DNA from: Wocania_A spongiicola
GTDB taxonomy: Bacteria; Bacteroidota; Bacteroidia; Flavobacteriales; Flavobacteriaceae
Assembly (NCBI RefSeq): GCF_023502325.1
Contig: NZ_JAMFLZ010000003.1
Span: forward strand, 62,001-126,000
Direction of reading: 5' to 3'
DNA: 64,000 bases
The translations under genes and the position numbers were made by a program. How positions within the stretch are numbered: the first letter of the stretch is position 1; each line of letters starts with the position of its first letter. Shown here in pieces: positions 28,917 through 37,092 of the stretch. Under the pieces are notes generated by a model. It was not told the origin of the DNA. It did not search any database and saw only the letters and a program-made list of their open reading frames with translations.

Positions 28917-30869
28917 TTATTGACGGGATAGATAATTATCTGGATTCTCTCTGGCTATTAAATCAAAGCTTTCTTCGTCTATAGCTGTTTTAGTTTCAAT
29001 AAATAAGTCTTTATCGGAATTATGATTTCTAACCACATAAAAATCTGTTCCATAAAGAATATGACTACGCAATCTGTTTCTACCTTGCATATGAGAAGCT
29101 TTTTTGTTCTTAATGGTCTCTGCATCATAAATCTCTTTTTGAGCTTCGTAATTGGTCCCTTTTTGTAAAGTTTCATTCAGCAATGGGTAAATAGATGGTT
29201 TGCTAATAATATAGCTTAAATCAGCATAAATATTCTCGTACTTCATAAGCATACTTGTAATGATAGCATACCAATCTGTATCAAACCATAGGCTGTTAAT
29301 TTTATCCCAAGATATAGGATCATTCAACTCTTCTGGTATAAATTCTATCCCTTCATCTGGTTTAGTTATTATTGAACGTGTGTAAACATCTCTATCCGTC
29401 TCCAAATACTTTGTCCATTCTTCTTCACCACCGTAATGTGCTAAACAAATTTTAAGGTTACTCAAATTATAACTAAGTGGTGTTTCGGAGTCTTTATATC
29501 CAAACAAGTTCCTTATTTCTTTATCCTTCACCTTTGCTAAAACCTGTTTTAAAAGACGTTCTTCATATAAACACAGGTAATTCATTGGGTGTGTAAAATT
29601 GAATTGAAACTCTACATTTTTTTGCTGCGGCAGTAACATAGGTTCTGCTGGACTATGACGTCTATCTTTATAATGCTGCTTAAAAATAGGATGGAAGTTC
29701 CATTCCTTTTTCTTTTTACCTCGGTAGTAAATCACACCAACAACACAATGTGTCATAATAGGAATATTATTTTCAGAGGCATAACGCCAAAAGGGAAGCA
29801 AATGTTCATTAAATACATAATAACCCAGAGCCGGATAAATTTTAAAACCGCTAAAAGCTCTATCTTCCATATAGGTTTTCACAAAACAAGGTTTAAGCAC
29901 CATTTTATTGTTCATTATTTTATAATCGAAAAATGCTTTTCCTTCCTTTTTAATTCGTCGAGGGTCTAAAAACAGAAATGGATGGTATTGTTCCTCATGT
30001 TCGTTTTCTCTTCTTGTTTTTACAAATTCCCATAGCTCTCGCATTTGGTATTTATAAGTGTCTTTAAAATCGTCTTCATGCCAACCATTTGCTATTTTTT
30101 CATCCTTCTTTTTTAATAAATCAGACCTTAATTTAGGTGTACCAGCCCCCATAAACTCCATATCCATAGGGAGGATAACCATATCAGAATCAGGCGGTAA
30201 CTGGTGTAAGGCTCGTTCTGCAACTTTCTGTTGCGTTTTGTAAAGAGCAAATCTTCCCATGAGTAAATAACGCTCTAAAAGTTCCATACCTTGTGTACTG
30301 ACAATCTTGTTAAAAACAGGAAAGAGCCCTTTAATCAGGCTCCATATTGTCCTTCGGCTCCAGTTTATAAAAACCATAATCACCCCAACCCACAAAAGTT
30401 TTAACCATAGACATATCTCAAAATAGAGGTAATACGTTCCCATTTTATTTTTTATCCATTCAATAACTTTTGAGGTAGTTTCATCCAAACCAAAAATGCT
30501 AGCCATAACTGTTATTGCATAGATAACGGCCACTACAGATAACCAAAGTACAAACAGTTTATATGGGTAATATAGATATGGTTTATTTTTAAAATTGAAC
30601 CTTCTAATAGCACTATCGCGTTCTTCTTGTCTAAGCTTGTATATCCTATTCCATTCCTTATCCTTGTCTTGATCATTATCTGAACCTTTAAACTTTGGAA
30701 ATTTTAAAGCATGCTTATAACTATAATAGCGTTTGGCAAGATTTACGACATGCCGTGTGTGAATAAAATAATACAAAGGCCATGGAATAATGGTTTTGGC
30801 CAAAAACGGAGGTACAAATTGACTTGTAAACACATGAGCATGTGCGTTAATTATTTTTTTCTTTGGCAT
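28917..30869 (-). CDS. Amidohydrolase-family protein with inserted membrane segments
   Basis: The 650-residue protein opens with NAHAHVF (His10, His12), the first metal pair of amidohydrolases. Other expected ligands appear in order: His374 in THCVVG, His478 in LAHYGG, and Asp609 in YGTDFYV. Between the first and second elements there are two strongly hydrophobic stretches, about residues 103-126 and 148-170, that look like a membrane hairpin, flanked by basic regions. The family usually is soluble and 300-450 residues, so the membrane insertion is unusual. It is first in an operon with the HNH-ATPase (12 bases) and HNH genes. Hydrolysis of a C-N or ester bond at the membrane is expected; the substrate is unknown. 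Confidence 0.75.
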   Translation of the reverse strand: MPKKKIINAHAHVFTSQFVPPFLAKTIIPWPLYYFIHTRHVVNLAKRYYSYKHALKFPKFKGSDNDQDKDKEWNRIYKLRQEERDSAIRRFNFKNKPYLYYPYKLFVLWLSVVAVIYAITVMASIFGLDETTSKVIEWIKNKMGTYYLYFEICLWLKLLWVGVIMVFINWSRRTIWSLIKGLFPVFNKIVSTQGMELLERYLLMGRFALYKTQQKVAERALHQLPPDSDMVILPMDMEFMGAGTPKLRSDLLKKKDEKIANGWHEDDFKDTYKYQMRELWEFVKTRRENEHEEQYHPFLFLDPRRIKKEGKAFFDYKIMNNKMVLKPCFVKTYMEDRAFSGFKIYPALGYYVFNEHLLPFWRYASENNIPIMTHCVVGVIYYRGKKKKEWNFHPIFKQHYKDRRHSPAEPMLLPQQKNVEFQFNFTHPMNYLCLYEERLLKQVLAKVKDKEIRNLFGYKDSETPLSYNLSNLKICLAHYGGEEEWTKYLETDRDVYTRSIITKPDEGIEFIPEELNDPISWDKINSLWFDTDWYAIITSMLMKYENIYADLSYIISKPSIYPLLNETLQKGTNYEAQKEIYDAETIKNKKASHMQGRNRLRSHILYGTDFYVVRNHNSDKDLFIETKTAIDEESFDLIARENPDNYLSRQ

Positions 30870-31542
30870 AACTAGTATTATTAAATAATTATATTAAATG
30901 ATAGGGTAAATACCTTGTATTAAAAAGCATATACTTTCTTTGGAGTGACAAGAATTCTATTGTCTTGTCGTCGATTGAAAATTAAGGGAGAATTTAAATA
31001 TACAATCTTTTTGTTTTTTTTTCAAATTTTAACACCTTTTTTACTAGGTATTTGAGTGAGGTTGAAAACTATCAATTGATTGAAACCACAAGGTTTCTTT
31101 AAATAATTACTTTTGCAGGAAGAATATGCTGTATCTATTGCTATCGAAATAAAATATTTCTTAAACGTTCTATAAAGTAATCTTCGCAGGAGTTTTAAGT
31201 CCTTAAAAAACTTTCCTTTTTATGTCTTGATAACTTCATAATGAAAGGTACATCTAGTGTAAGAATTTTTAAAAACTTAAATGAAATGTTTTCCCTCCTC
31301 TAGAACCTCACACTCTAGAACCTACCTCTATTTTACCTGTGGTATTAAGCGGTTGATTTTTCAAAAGAGCCTGGAGTAACTAAAAGGGTAACTAACTGTT
31401 TAGGGCTTTTTTGGAAATTAAAAGAAGTTGTGTTGTTAGTAAACACCTAGTATTTGTTATAGGTTTATGTAGTTGAACCGATGGAAAGCTTTCCTTTTTT
31501 CTTTATTGAAGAAGGGGACGCTTTTTTGTTTATGAGAGGTTT
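30870..31542. other. Gene-free gap with promoter-like and attachment-like sequences
   Basis: This 673-base stretch holds an inverted repeat GAAACC-ACAA-GGTTTC (31082-31097), a perfect -7 type TACTTTTG (31108-31115) facing right with no gene after it, a tandem TCTAGAACCT (31299-31308 and 31314-31323), and a GGGTAAC-type site at 31366-31393 listed separately. The rightward promoter-like sequence is followed only by a 9-codon frame, so it may be a remnant of a lost gene. I see no coding region. Confidence 0.6.
31366..31393. repeat. Internal attachment-like GGGTAAC site 1
   Basis: The sequence GTAACTAAAAGGGTAACTAAC lies in a context (GATTTTTCAAAAGAGCCTGG upstream) that resembles the region at 35297-35325. 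Both share ACTAAAAGGGTAA and follow a similar leading part. They may be remnants of former island ends. Confidence 0.4.
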
Positions 31543-34500
31543 TTATTTTTTTACAACCTTTTTAGTTTCTGAGTTTCCAAGTATATCTTCTATTTTTATA
31601 AAATAAAGCCCAGTATTTAATGAGGAAACGTTTATAGAAGCTTTATTTAATTCTAATAAAACAATTTGTCCTAAACTATTATAGACCTCTAATTTCGTTA
31701 TTTGAGAATTAGATGTAATATTTAAAAAATCTTGAGTAGGATTTGGGAAAACACTATAATTTGAGGAGTTTACATTAAATTTTTCATTAGATAATAGGGT
31801 AGGATAATAAATAATGCCACAGTCTTCAGTAAAACGGGTCACTTTGCCAAAATAGTCATTTGAAGGTGCAATAATATTACCAAAATTGCTGTAACTTTCT
31901 CCAGCGTCATCAACTTTGCAATGAAAACTTAAATAATAATTATTTCCTTTGCCTTTAAAAAAATTAGTCGATTTATTACTAAAATGTTGCATGTTGGAAA
32001 AAACATTATCTCCATTTTCACCGTTTTGTATGATTCTTTTTATATTTCCTGAAGCATCATAAATGGCAATAAAATAATCATTTCTATTAATATTTAATGT
32101 TATACTGTTTCCATTAGAGTCTTTAAAAACGGTTTCAACGGATTTTTCTACTCTATCGGATATTTTTCCTAAAACACAAATTTCTTCACCATTTTTTATG
32201 ATATCGGAACGGTTTCCATAATAAGAAAAGACACCACCTCTAATCCATTCACATATTCCATTTGTATTAACCTTAGCTACAAAAAAGCTGCCTACTTTTT
32301 CTTGCGTTAAAGAACCATCTGTATTCTCAAATGTGTGAATGTAATTTTCTATTTCGGCAGAATAAGACCCATTTATTGCGTTTCCACCTGTTACATAGCA
32401 ATTCCCGTTTCCATCGGTAATCATAGAAGAGGGACGTGTGCCGTCAAGCAAAGAATTAAAGGTTCTACTCCTTAGTTTCCATTGTAATATGCCTTGGTTA
32501 TTATACTTTGCCAAGTATAAAACTTCTCCAGAATTATCAACACCAGAAAGAAGCGTTTCATTAACATTGCTGCCTGTAGAACAAAAAGCAATTCTTCTTC
32601 TAAAGGTCCCTGTAAGATATAGATTATTTAAATTATCAAAATCAACATTTACAATAGAATGACTACCACCACTATCACTTATAAAGATATTTGTATTCCA
32701 AATTAGGGAACCATCAGAGTTAAATTTTGCAATGAAATGACTAAAGTAGGGTAATCCATCATTAGGCTTTGGATGTACCGACATAGTATCAGTTAAATTT
32801 CCGTTTAAATATATATCATAAATTGGTGAATCATTATAGTAATTTAATTGCCCAGTAATCACTAAATTATTTTCTTTGTCAATAAAAAGTTTTTCGAGTG
32901 CATAACTGTACTTTATATGCATATACCAAATTAATTTTCCGTTTGAATCAAGTTTAGTTATATAATATCCTTTATTTTGATCAAAAAAATTCTTTTTTAA
33001 TTTAGTCTCTTTCCCGGTTGAATCATAGAATGAAGCTATTGAATTTCCAACTAAATATATGTTTCCTTCTTGGTCTTCAATGCCCTTTCGAATAGTGCCA
33101 TAAGTATCAGTATACTTATCGTTAGGTTTTGTGTAAACTATCCACTTTAAAATCCCGTTAAAATCATATTTTGCAGCATATCCTCCAGTATGATTATAAA
33201 CGTAATTAGTTCCCTTTTTCGAATTTAAATTTTGAGCTTTATTGTTACCTGTTACAATAAAGCCATCTGAAACTGAAAACATAGAGGATATATCAGGAGA
33301 ATCAAGTATCCAGCAATCTTCGGTATGCCCTTCATCTTCATATGTATAGGGGCCTTTCAGCGCAGTAATTTCATCGTAGCAACCTTCATTAGACCAAACC
33401 TCTAAATCTACAGTATTATCACCTACAGCAGAATAAGAAACAATTGGGTTTTCTAAGTTAGAAGTTGAAGCATTTGCATTGGGCCCAAAATTCCAGCTAA
33501 AGTTTTGTGCATCTGTGGCGTGTTGATAAAATTCAACAGGTTCATTTTGTTTGGCATTGATTAGAGAAGCTACAAATTCTGCTTTAGTTTCTTCTACGGT
33601 TATTGTGAATGAATCTGTAAAATCTATAGAGCAATCTGCTAAAACATTTTTAGCAGTAAAATAAAATTCGCCTGTTAAATCTATGGGACTTGTTATAAAA
33701 TTTATTGTGCCGCCATTTCCTATTGGGCTTGTACCAAAAACTTCATTTGTTTCTTTGTTTTTAAGAATATATTGGACATTTGGCTCTGAATTTTCAATAA
33801 AAATTTCAGTGGTTTCAATCTTACATAAAATATCATCTGAAATAGAAATTGTTTTGTTTATTTTTGGGGTTATAACAATATGGATGTTTTTAACTATTTC
33901 TTTAATTGTACCATTATAATTTAAAATCAGTTTTATTTCATATTCTCCTGGATTAGAGAATTTGTAAGAAATTGAGCTTTTATCGCAGGAGCTATATACA
34001 AGTTCATTGTTTACATACCATTCACAACTCTGCGTATCTCCTTTTATTATTGATATATTGTGTGAATATCCTTCAGTAAAGCAGCCTCCACTAAATTTAA
34101 TTTCAGCATAAGGTTCAACTTCTTCTAATGGGATCTCGTTTTTTAGAACCACACCATTTTTACCACATGCATATAAAACTTGTGTTCCATTAGTGTTCCA
34201 GAAATCATTTATGAAGTAATTGTTAGAACTTGGTTGCCATTGAAGAATACCTCCTCCATTATTTGAAATGAAAATTCCATGATCAGTACCTACAAAAAGT
34301 CTTTCGCTAGTTCCGTATCTAAATATTTCATTGCCATTTAATGGGCCATAAAAGTAGTTGTTTCTGGGATACATAACAGAGCCACCATATAAAAGATATT
34401 GATTACTAACCGAATATATAAAGTTAGGATTATTTGGTGAATATATAACATCTTTATGTGAAACCCCTGGTGTTTCAAAAACATCAAAAGTAAGTCTTTG

Positions 34501-35112
34501 AGCATCAAAATCAAGATATCTTTCTTGGCAGCCAATTATTGGGTTATAGCCATATCGATCAAAATTTAAAGACGTAAAATTTCCATAATTGTTATTTACT
34601 TCAACTTTTGAATATTCTAAGACACTATCAGTAAAATAAATCAATAAAGAGTTATTACCAACTGCATAATATTTTTTTCTTTGAGTAGAATATTTAATGT
34701 CTTCAAGCCTAGAATCAATAATACCATTTAGACTAACTATTTCATAAGCCATAGAAGGAAATTCAATACTCATCAATACGGCTACTTTATTGACCTTGTC
34801 TTGTCCAGTGGCATATACTTTAAAACTACTTTCAGTGTTTTCTGGGTTCGAATAACAGGCTGTAAACTCAGTATTGTTATATAGCGTAGAATTTTGAATG
34901 TTATCTGAAATTTCAAAACGTTGCCAGTTTAAACTACCGTCTCCACCATTTAATGTGTAATACAAGCCTTTTGAGCCAGAAACTAAACCGTTATCTTGAA
35001 AAAAAACAACACTAGTCAAATCATCATTAATACCGGTATTAAGATTTGTCCATTGTCCAAAGCTTATTTGAAAATAGAAAAATAAAAGTATAAAAAGTAG
35101 TTTTGTTTTCAT
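31543..35112 (-). CDS. T9SS-sorted PKD-domain surface protein
   Basis: The 1189-residue protein has a Sec signal peptide ending near FYFQISFGQ. The first ~310 residues look like beta-propeller repeats. One or more PKD-like domains follow (SNPGEYEIKLIL near 390; FSWNFGPNA and VGDNTVDLEVWSNEGCYD near 540-580). The long middle contains many repeats of the type YxxKxDSNGKLIW / AKFNSDGSLIWNT, as in SBBP-type beta-propeller repeats. The last ~75 residues form a type A T9SS sorting domain: VFPNPTQDFLNI, then LEVYNSLGQIV, then LNTGLYFIKI. It should be exported by type IX secretion to the cell surface. It lies between two attachment-like sites, apparently as separate island cargo. A promoter element is at 35141-35148. 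Confidence 0.85.
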   Translation of the reverse strand: MKTKLLFILLFFYFQISFGQWTNLNTGINDDLTSVVFFQDNGLVSGSKGLYYTLNGGDGSLNWQRFEISDNIQNSTLYNNTEFTACYSNPENTESSFKVYATGQDKVNKVAVLMSIEFPSMAYEIVSLNGIIDSRLEDIKYSTQRKKYYAVGNNSLLIYFTDSVLEYSKVEVNNNYGNFTSLNFDRYGYNPIIGCQERYLDFDAQRLTFDVFETPGVSHKDVIYSPNNPNFIYSVSNQYLLYGGSVMYPRNNYFYGPLNGNEIFRYGTSERLFVGTDHGIFISNNGGGILQWQPSSNNYFINDFWNTNGTQVLYACGKNGVVLKNEIPLEEVEPYAEIKFSGGCFTEGYSHNISIIKGDTQSCEWYVNNELVYSSCDKSSISYKFSNPGEYEIKLILNYNGTIKEIVKNIHIVITPKINKTISISDDILCKIETTEIFIENSEPNVQYILKNKETNEVFGTSPIGNGGTINFITSPIDLTGEFYFTAKNVLADCSIDFTDSFTITVEETKAEFVASLINAKQNEPVEFYQHATDAQNFSWNFGPNANASTSNLENPIVSYSAVGDNTVDLEVWSNEGCYDEITALKGPYTYEDEGHTEDCWILDSPDISSMFSVSDGFIVTGNNKAQNLNSKKGTNYVYNHTGGYAAKYDFNGILKWIVYTKPNDKYTDTYGTIRKGIEDQEGNIYLVGNSIASFYDSTGKETKLKKNFFDQNKGYYITKLDSNGKLIWYMHIKYSYALEKLFIDKENNLVITGQLNYYNDSPIYDIYLNGNLTDTMSVHPKPNDGLPYFSHFIAKFNSDGSLIWNTNIFISDSGGSHSIVNVDFDNLNNLYLTGTFRRRIAFCSTGSNVNETLLSGVDNSGEVLYLAKYNNQGILQWKLRSRTFNSLLDGTRPSSMITDGNGNCYVTGGNAINGSYSAEIENYIHTFENTDGSLTQEKVGSFFVAKVNTNGICEWIRGGVFSYYGNRSDIIKNGEEICVLGKISDRVEKSVETVFKDSNGNSITLNINRNDYFIAIYDASGNIKRIIQNGENGDNVFSNMQHFSNKSTNFFKGKGNNYYLSFHCKVDDAGESYSNFGNIIAPSNDYFGKVTRFTEDCGIIYYPTLLSNEKFNVNSSNYSVFPNPTQDFLNITSNSQITKLEVYNSLGQIVLLELNKASINVSSLNTGLYFIKIEDILGNSETKKVVKK

Positions 35113-35140
35113 ATGAGATAAGATAAAAAGATTACAAATT

Positions 35141-35148
35141 CAAATATA
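35141..35148 (-). promoter_or_regulatory. Bacteroidota -7 promoter element of the T9SS protein gene
   Basis: On the - strand this reads TATATTTG, a perfect TAnnTTTG match ending 28 bases before the ATG at 35112. No TTG is found at the -33 position. Confidence 0.5.
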
Positions 35149-35296
35149 TAAATTAGACTATAAATTAAATGATTATGCTAGTTAAGTTTGATTAATATTA
35201 GTTAAAAAGAGTAAAATATGGGGTGTATTGTATAGTGGCTCTCACTCCGGAACTTAAACGGATTTCACTAGTAATATTAAGGACTTGCTTTTTTAA

Positions 35297-35325
35297 GAGA
35301 ACCTAGGTTAACTAAAAGGGTAATC
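35297..35325. repeat. Internal attachment-like GGGTAAC site 2
   Basis: CTAGGTTAACTAAAAGGGTAAT shares ACTAAAAGGGTAA with the site at 31366-31393, and the ~60 bases before each also align loosely (CTCACTC, GGAAC/AGAAC, GTAATATTAAG/GGTATTAAG). The pair flanks the T9SS protein gene. Confidence 0.4.
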
Positions 35326-35528
35326 TTTTTTTCAATCATATATTTATCCATTCCGCAATTTACATTCAAGACTTGAATTTTTTCTCCATTTTTAATAATA
35401 CATTCTAAAAACTTATTCTAATTTGAGAAAACTTTGAAAGCAGAGTTGACGAAAAGATATTTAAGTAAAACCTCAAAAAATTTATTTTACTTTCATTATT
35501 AGGAATTCCGTATATGATATGGATGTAC

Positions 35529-36560
35529 TCAATCCGAATTGAACTGAATAAAAATAATACGGACAATACCTACAATACGGAACAATACGGAATTTAGTAT
35601 TAGTTGCTTATATCTGTATTTTTCAATAATTCTTTGAACTGGAGGTAAAACAGGGACATTAGCTCTAATACCAGTTTTAATTCTGTCTGTAATTATCCAT
35701 AAATCTCCATCATTACTACAGATTAAATTCTCTGATGTTAAGCTTTCAGCATCAATAGGTGCATAACCGGTGTAGCAACTGAAAAGGAATATATCTTTTA
35801 CCTTTTCCAACCGTTCAACTTTAAAGACTCTTTCTTCAATTTTATTCAATTCATCTTGTGTTAAAAATGTAGCATCCTTTTTCTGTAATTTGCCGTCATA
35901 TTTTGAAAAAGGATTTTTAACAATTAGGTCTAGCTTAATTCCGAAATTACATACGGTTTTAAAAGTTTTAAAATACTTCACTACCGAATTATTTTGTATC
36001 CCAATCCTGCCTTGATATTCGCTTTCATACTTCAAAAAAGATTCGAGATTATGTATAAAAGCACCAGTGATTTTTTCCACAGCTATATTCTCAATCTTGT
36101 ATTTTTTACGTAAGAATATTTTAATTAAGTCTTGGGCTCGATAGTATTTTTGTAAAGAAGCTGGAGAACGTTCTCCATAGCTCACTTTTCTTTCAAAATC
36201 TTTATTATGGATATTAAATATGTCTAGTAGACCAATTTTGGTTTTAGCTTTAATTAGTTTTTTTCCAAGAATGTCAATTTTAATTTCATTAAGGTTAATA
36301 GTAGCATGATTTTTTAGTAATAAATTGAATTTAGTTTCAAATAGCATTGCTAATGAGTCCAATGATGCTTTAATAACCTTTTCTTTTTGTATTTTTAATG
36401 AGGCTCGAAGATGACTTGTAAAGTTCCACCTTTCTTTGGTAATATATTTTCCGGTACTCATTGTAATGCTTTTTCCTTGATAAGAAATTTTGGCATAAAT
36501 GGGACATTCACCATTTTTATTTGACTTTTCCGATTTGATAAAATAAATAATTTTAAGCAT
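35529..36560 (-). pseudogene. Truncated tyrosine integrase
   Basis: The 343-residue frame has the N-terminal arm-binding domain typical of Bacteroidota integrases (MLKIIYFIKSEKSNKNGECP, then TGKYITKERWNF), the SAM-like core-binding domain (about 105-215) and the start of the catalytic domain (FLFSCYTGYAPIDAESLTSE, then IKTGIRANVPVLPP). After about residue 315 the sequence becomes unrelated (SVLFRIVGIVRIIFIQFNSD). The His-x-x-Arg box, the second His and the Tyr nucleophile are missing, about 80-90 residues. The abnormal end coincides with iterated ATACGG/CAATAC motifs at 35556-35595. It sits next to tRNA-Ser, as an island integrase should, but is probably inactive. Confidence 0.8.
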
Positions 36561-36607
36561 AGCTTAGTTTTTAAATTAGTACTAATTGATTTAAAAACAT
36601 TTTGATA

Positions 36608-36640
36608 GCCTAGTGTTTTAGGCGAATTCGCTACGAATTC
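36608..36640. repeat. Two adjacent inverted repeats next to the integrase start
   Basis: GCCTA-GTGTTTT-type loop-TAGGC (36608-36623) is followed directly by GAATTCG-CTA-CGAATTC (36624-36640). They lie about 50-80 bases upstream of the integrase start and overlap the CCTAGTGTTTT motif also found at the left end. They could be integrase or excisionase binding sites. Confidence 0.4.
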
Positions 36641-36686
36641 TTAAAAAGTAGTTACCCTAGGGGTTGGAATCGAACCTAAAAAACTA

Positions 36687-36707
36687 GAGGGTAACCTATA
36701 GGGTAAC
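36687..36707. repeat. Paired GGGTAAC repeat, right-end arm-type site
   Basis: GAGGGTAACCTATAGGGTAAC mirrors the left-end pair at 19102-19122 in the same orientation and spacing with one internal difference. A further TAGTTACCCTAGG lies in inverted orientation about 40 bases away. Confidence 0.5.
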
Positions 36708-36752
36708 TGTTCTATGCGCATTTAGGTGCTTTTTAAAAATAACCAAAAAAAG

Positions 36753-36787
36753 AAAAACCCTTTAAACACTGAGTTTAAAGGGTTTTT
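36753..36787 (-). terminator. Strong bidirectional hairpin downstream of tRNA-Ser
   Basis: The stem AAACCCTTTAAAC (36755-36767) pairs perfectly with GTTTAAAGGGTTT (36773-36785) around a 5-base loop, with T runs on both sides. It lies 35 bases after the 3' end of the tRNA gene. Confidence 0.75.
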
Positions 36788-36814
36788 GAAATTTTATGTT
36801 TCTTTTGAAACATC

Positions 36815-36833
36815 GTTTCAGCGGAGAAAGAGG
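36815..36833. repeat. Putative attR: tRNA-Ser 3' end repeat
   Basis: Identical over 19 bases to 19024-19042. It covers the last 12 bases of the tRNA gene and 7 bases beyond, so integration left the tRNA intact. Confidence 0.75.
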
Positions 36834-36906
36834 GATTCGAACCCCCGGAGGTGTGACCCTCAACAGTTTTCAAGACTGCCGCATTCGACCACTCTGCCAT
36901 TTCTCC
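36822..36906 (-). tRNA. tRNA-Ser (anticodon UGA)
   Basis: Reading the - strand, the acceptor stem GGAGAAA pairs with TTTCTCC. The anticodon loop is CTTGAAA with anticodon TGA at 36870-36872. A long variable arm (GTTGAGGGTCACACCTC) marks a class II tRNA. The T-loop is TTCGAAT. The discriminator is G and CCA is not encoded. The length of 85 bases fits tRNA-Ser. Its 3' end is the island attachment site. Confidence 0.95.
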
Positions 36907-37064
36907 AGTAGTGTCTCATCAAGTATTCCTTGAATGCGGGTGCAAATATAGAACCCTTTTTTAATTCTTTCAAATAAAAATCTACTTTTTTAAAAATAAA
37001 TTTTGCCTATGTATATTTAAGTTTAATTTATCTCGCTTCATAGTAAAAAGAATATTTCAAACCT

Positions 37065-37072
37065 TATTTTTG
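37065..37072 (+). promoter_or_regulatory. Bacteroidota -7 promoter element of the nitroreductase gene
   Basis: TATTTTTG is a perfect TAnnTTTG match ending 20 bases before the ATG at 37093. No clear TTG at -33. Confidence 0.5.
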
Positions 37073-37092
37073 CATAAATTTAAAGAGTAAAA

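Larger units (their letters stand above)
35113..35528. other. Gene-free gap beside the truncated integrase
   Basis: This 416-base stretch holds the promoter element of the T9SS protein gene (35141-35148) and an attachment-like site (35297-35325), listed separately. I searched it by eye on the - strand for the missing end of the integrase (His-x-x-Arg and the Tyr motif) and found none. No other coding region is seen. Confidence 0.6.
19024..36833. mobile_element. Genomic island integrated at tRNA-Ser(UGA)
   Basis: The 17.8-kb segment is bounded by a perfect 19-base direct repeat derived from the 3' end of tRNA-Ser. A tyrosine integrase gene (35529-36560, truncated) lies beside the tRNA, facing away from it. 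Similar GGGTAAC-type paired repeats sit just inside both ends (19102-19122 and 36688-36707). Cargo is non-core: a zincin, two unrecognised genes, an HNH/ATPase/amidohydrolase operon and a T9SS-sorted protein. Further GGGTAAC-like sites at about 31366 and 35297 suggest more than one integration event. With the integrase truncated the island is probably immobile by itself. Confidence 0.7.

Noticed and set aside
36726..36911. 61-residue open frame on the + strand over tRNA-Ser
   Set aside because: It is the reverse strand of the tRNA gene and its terminator.
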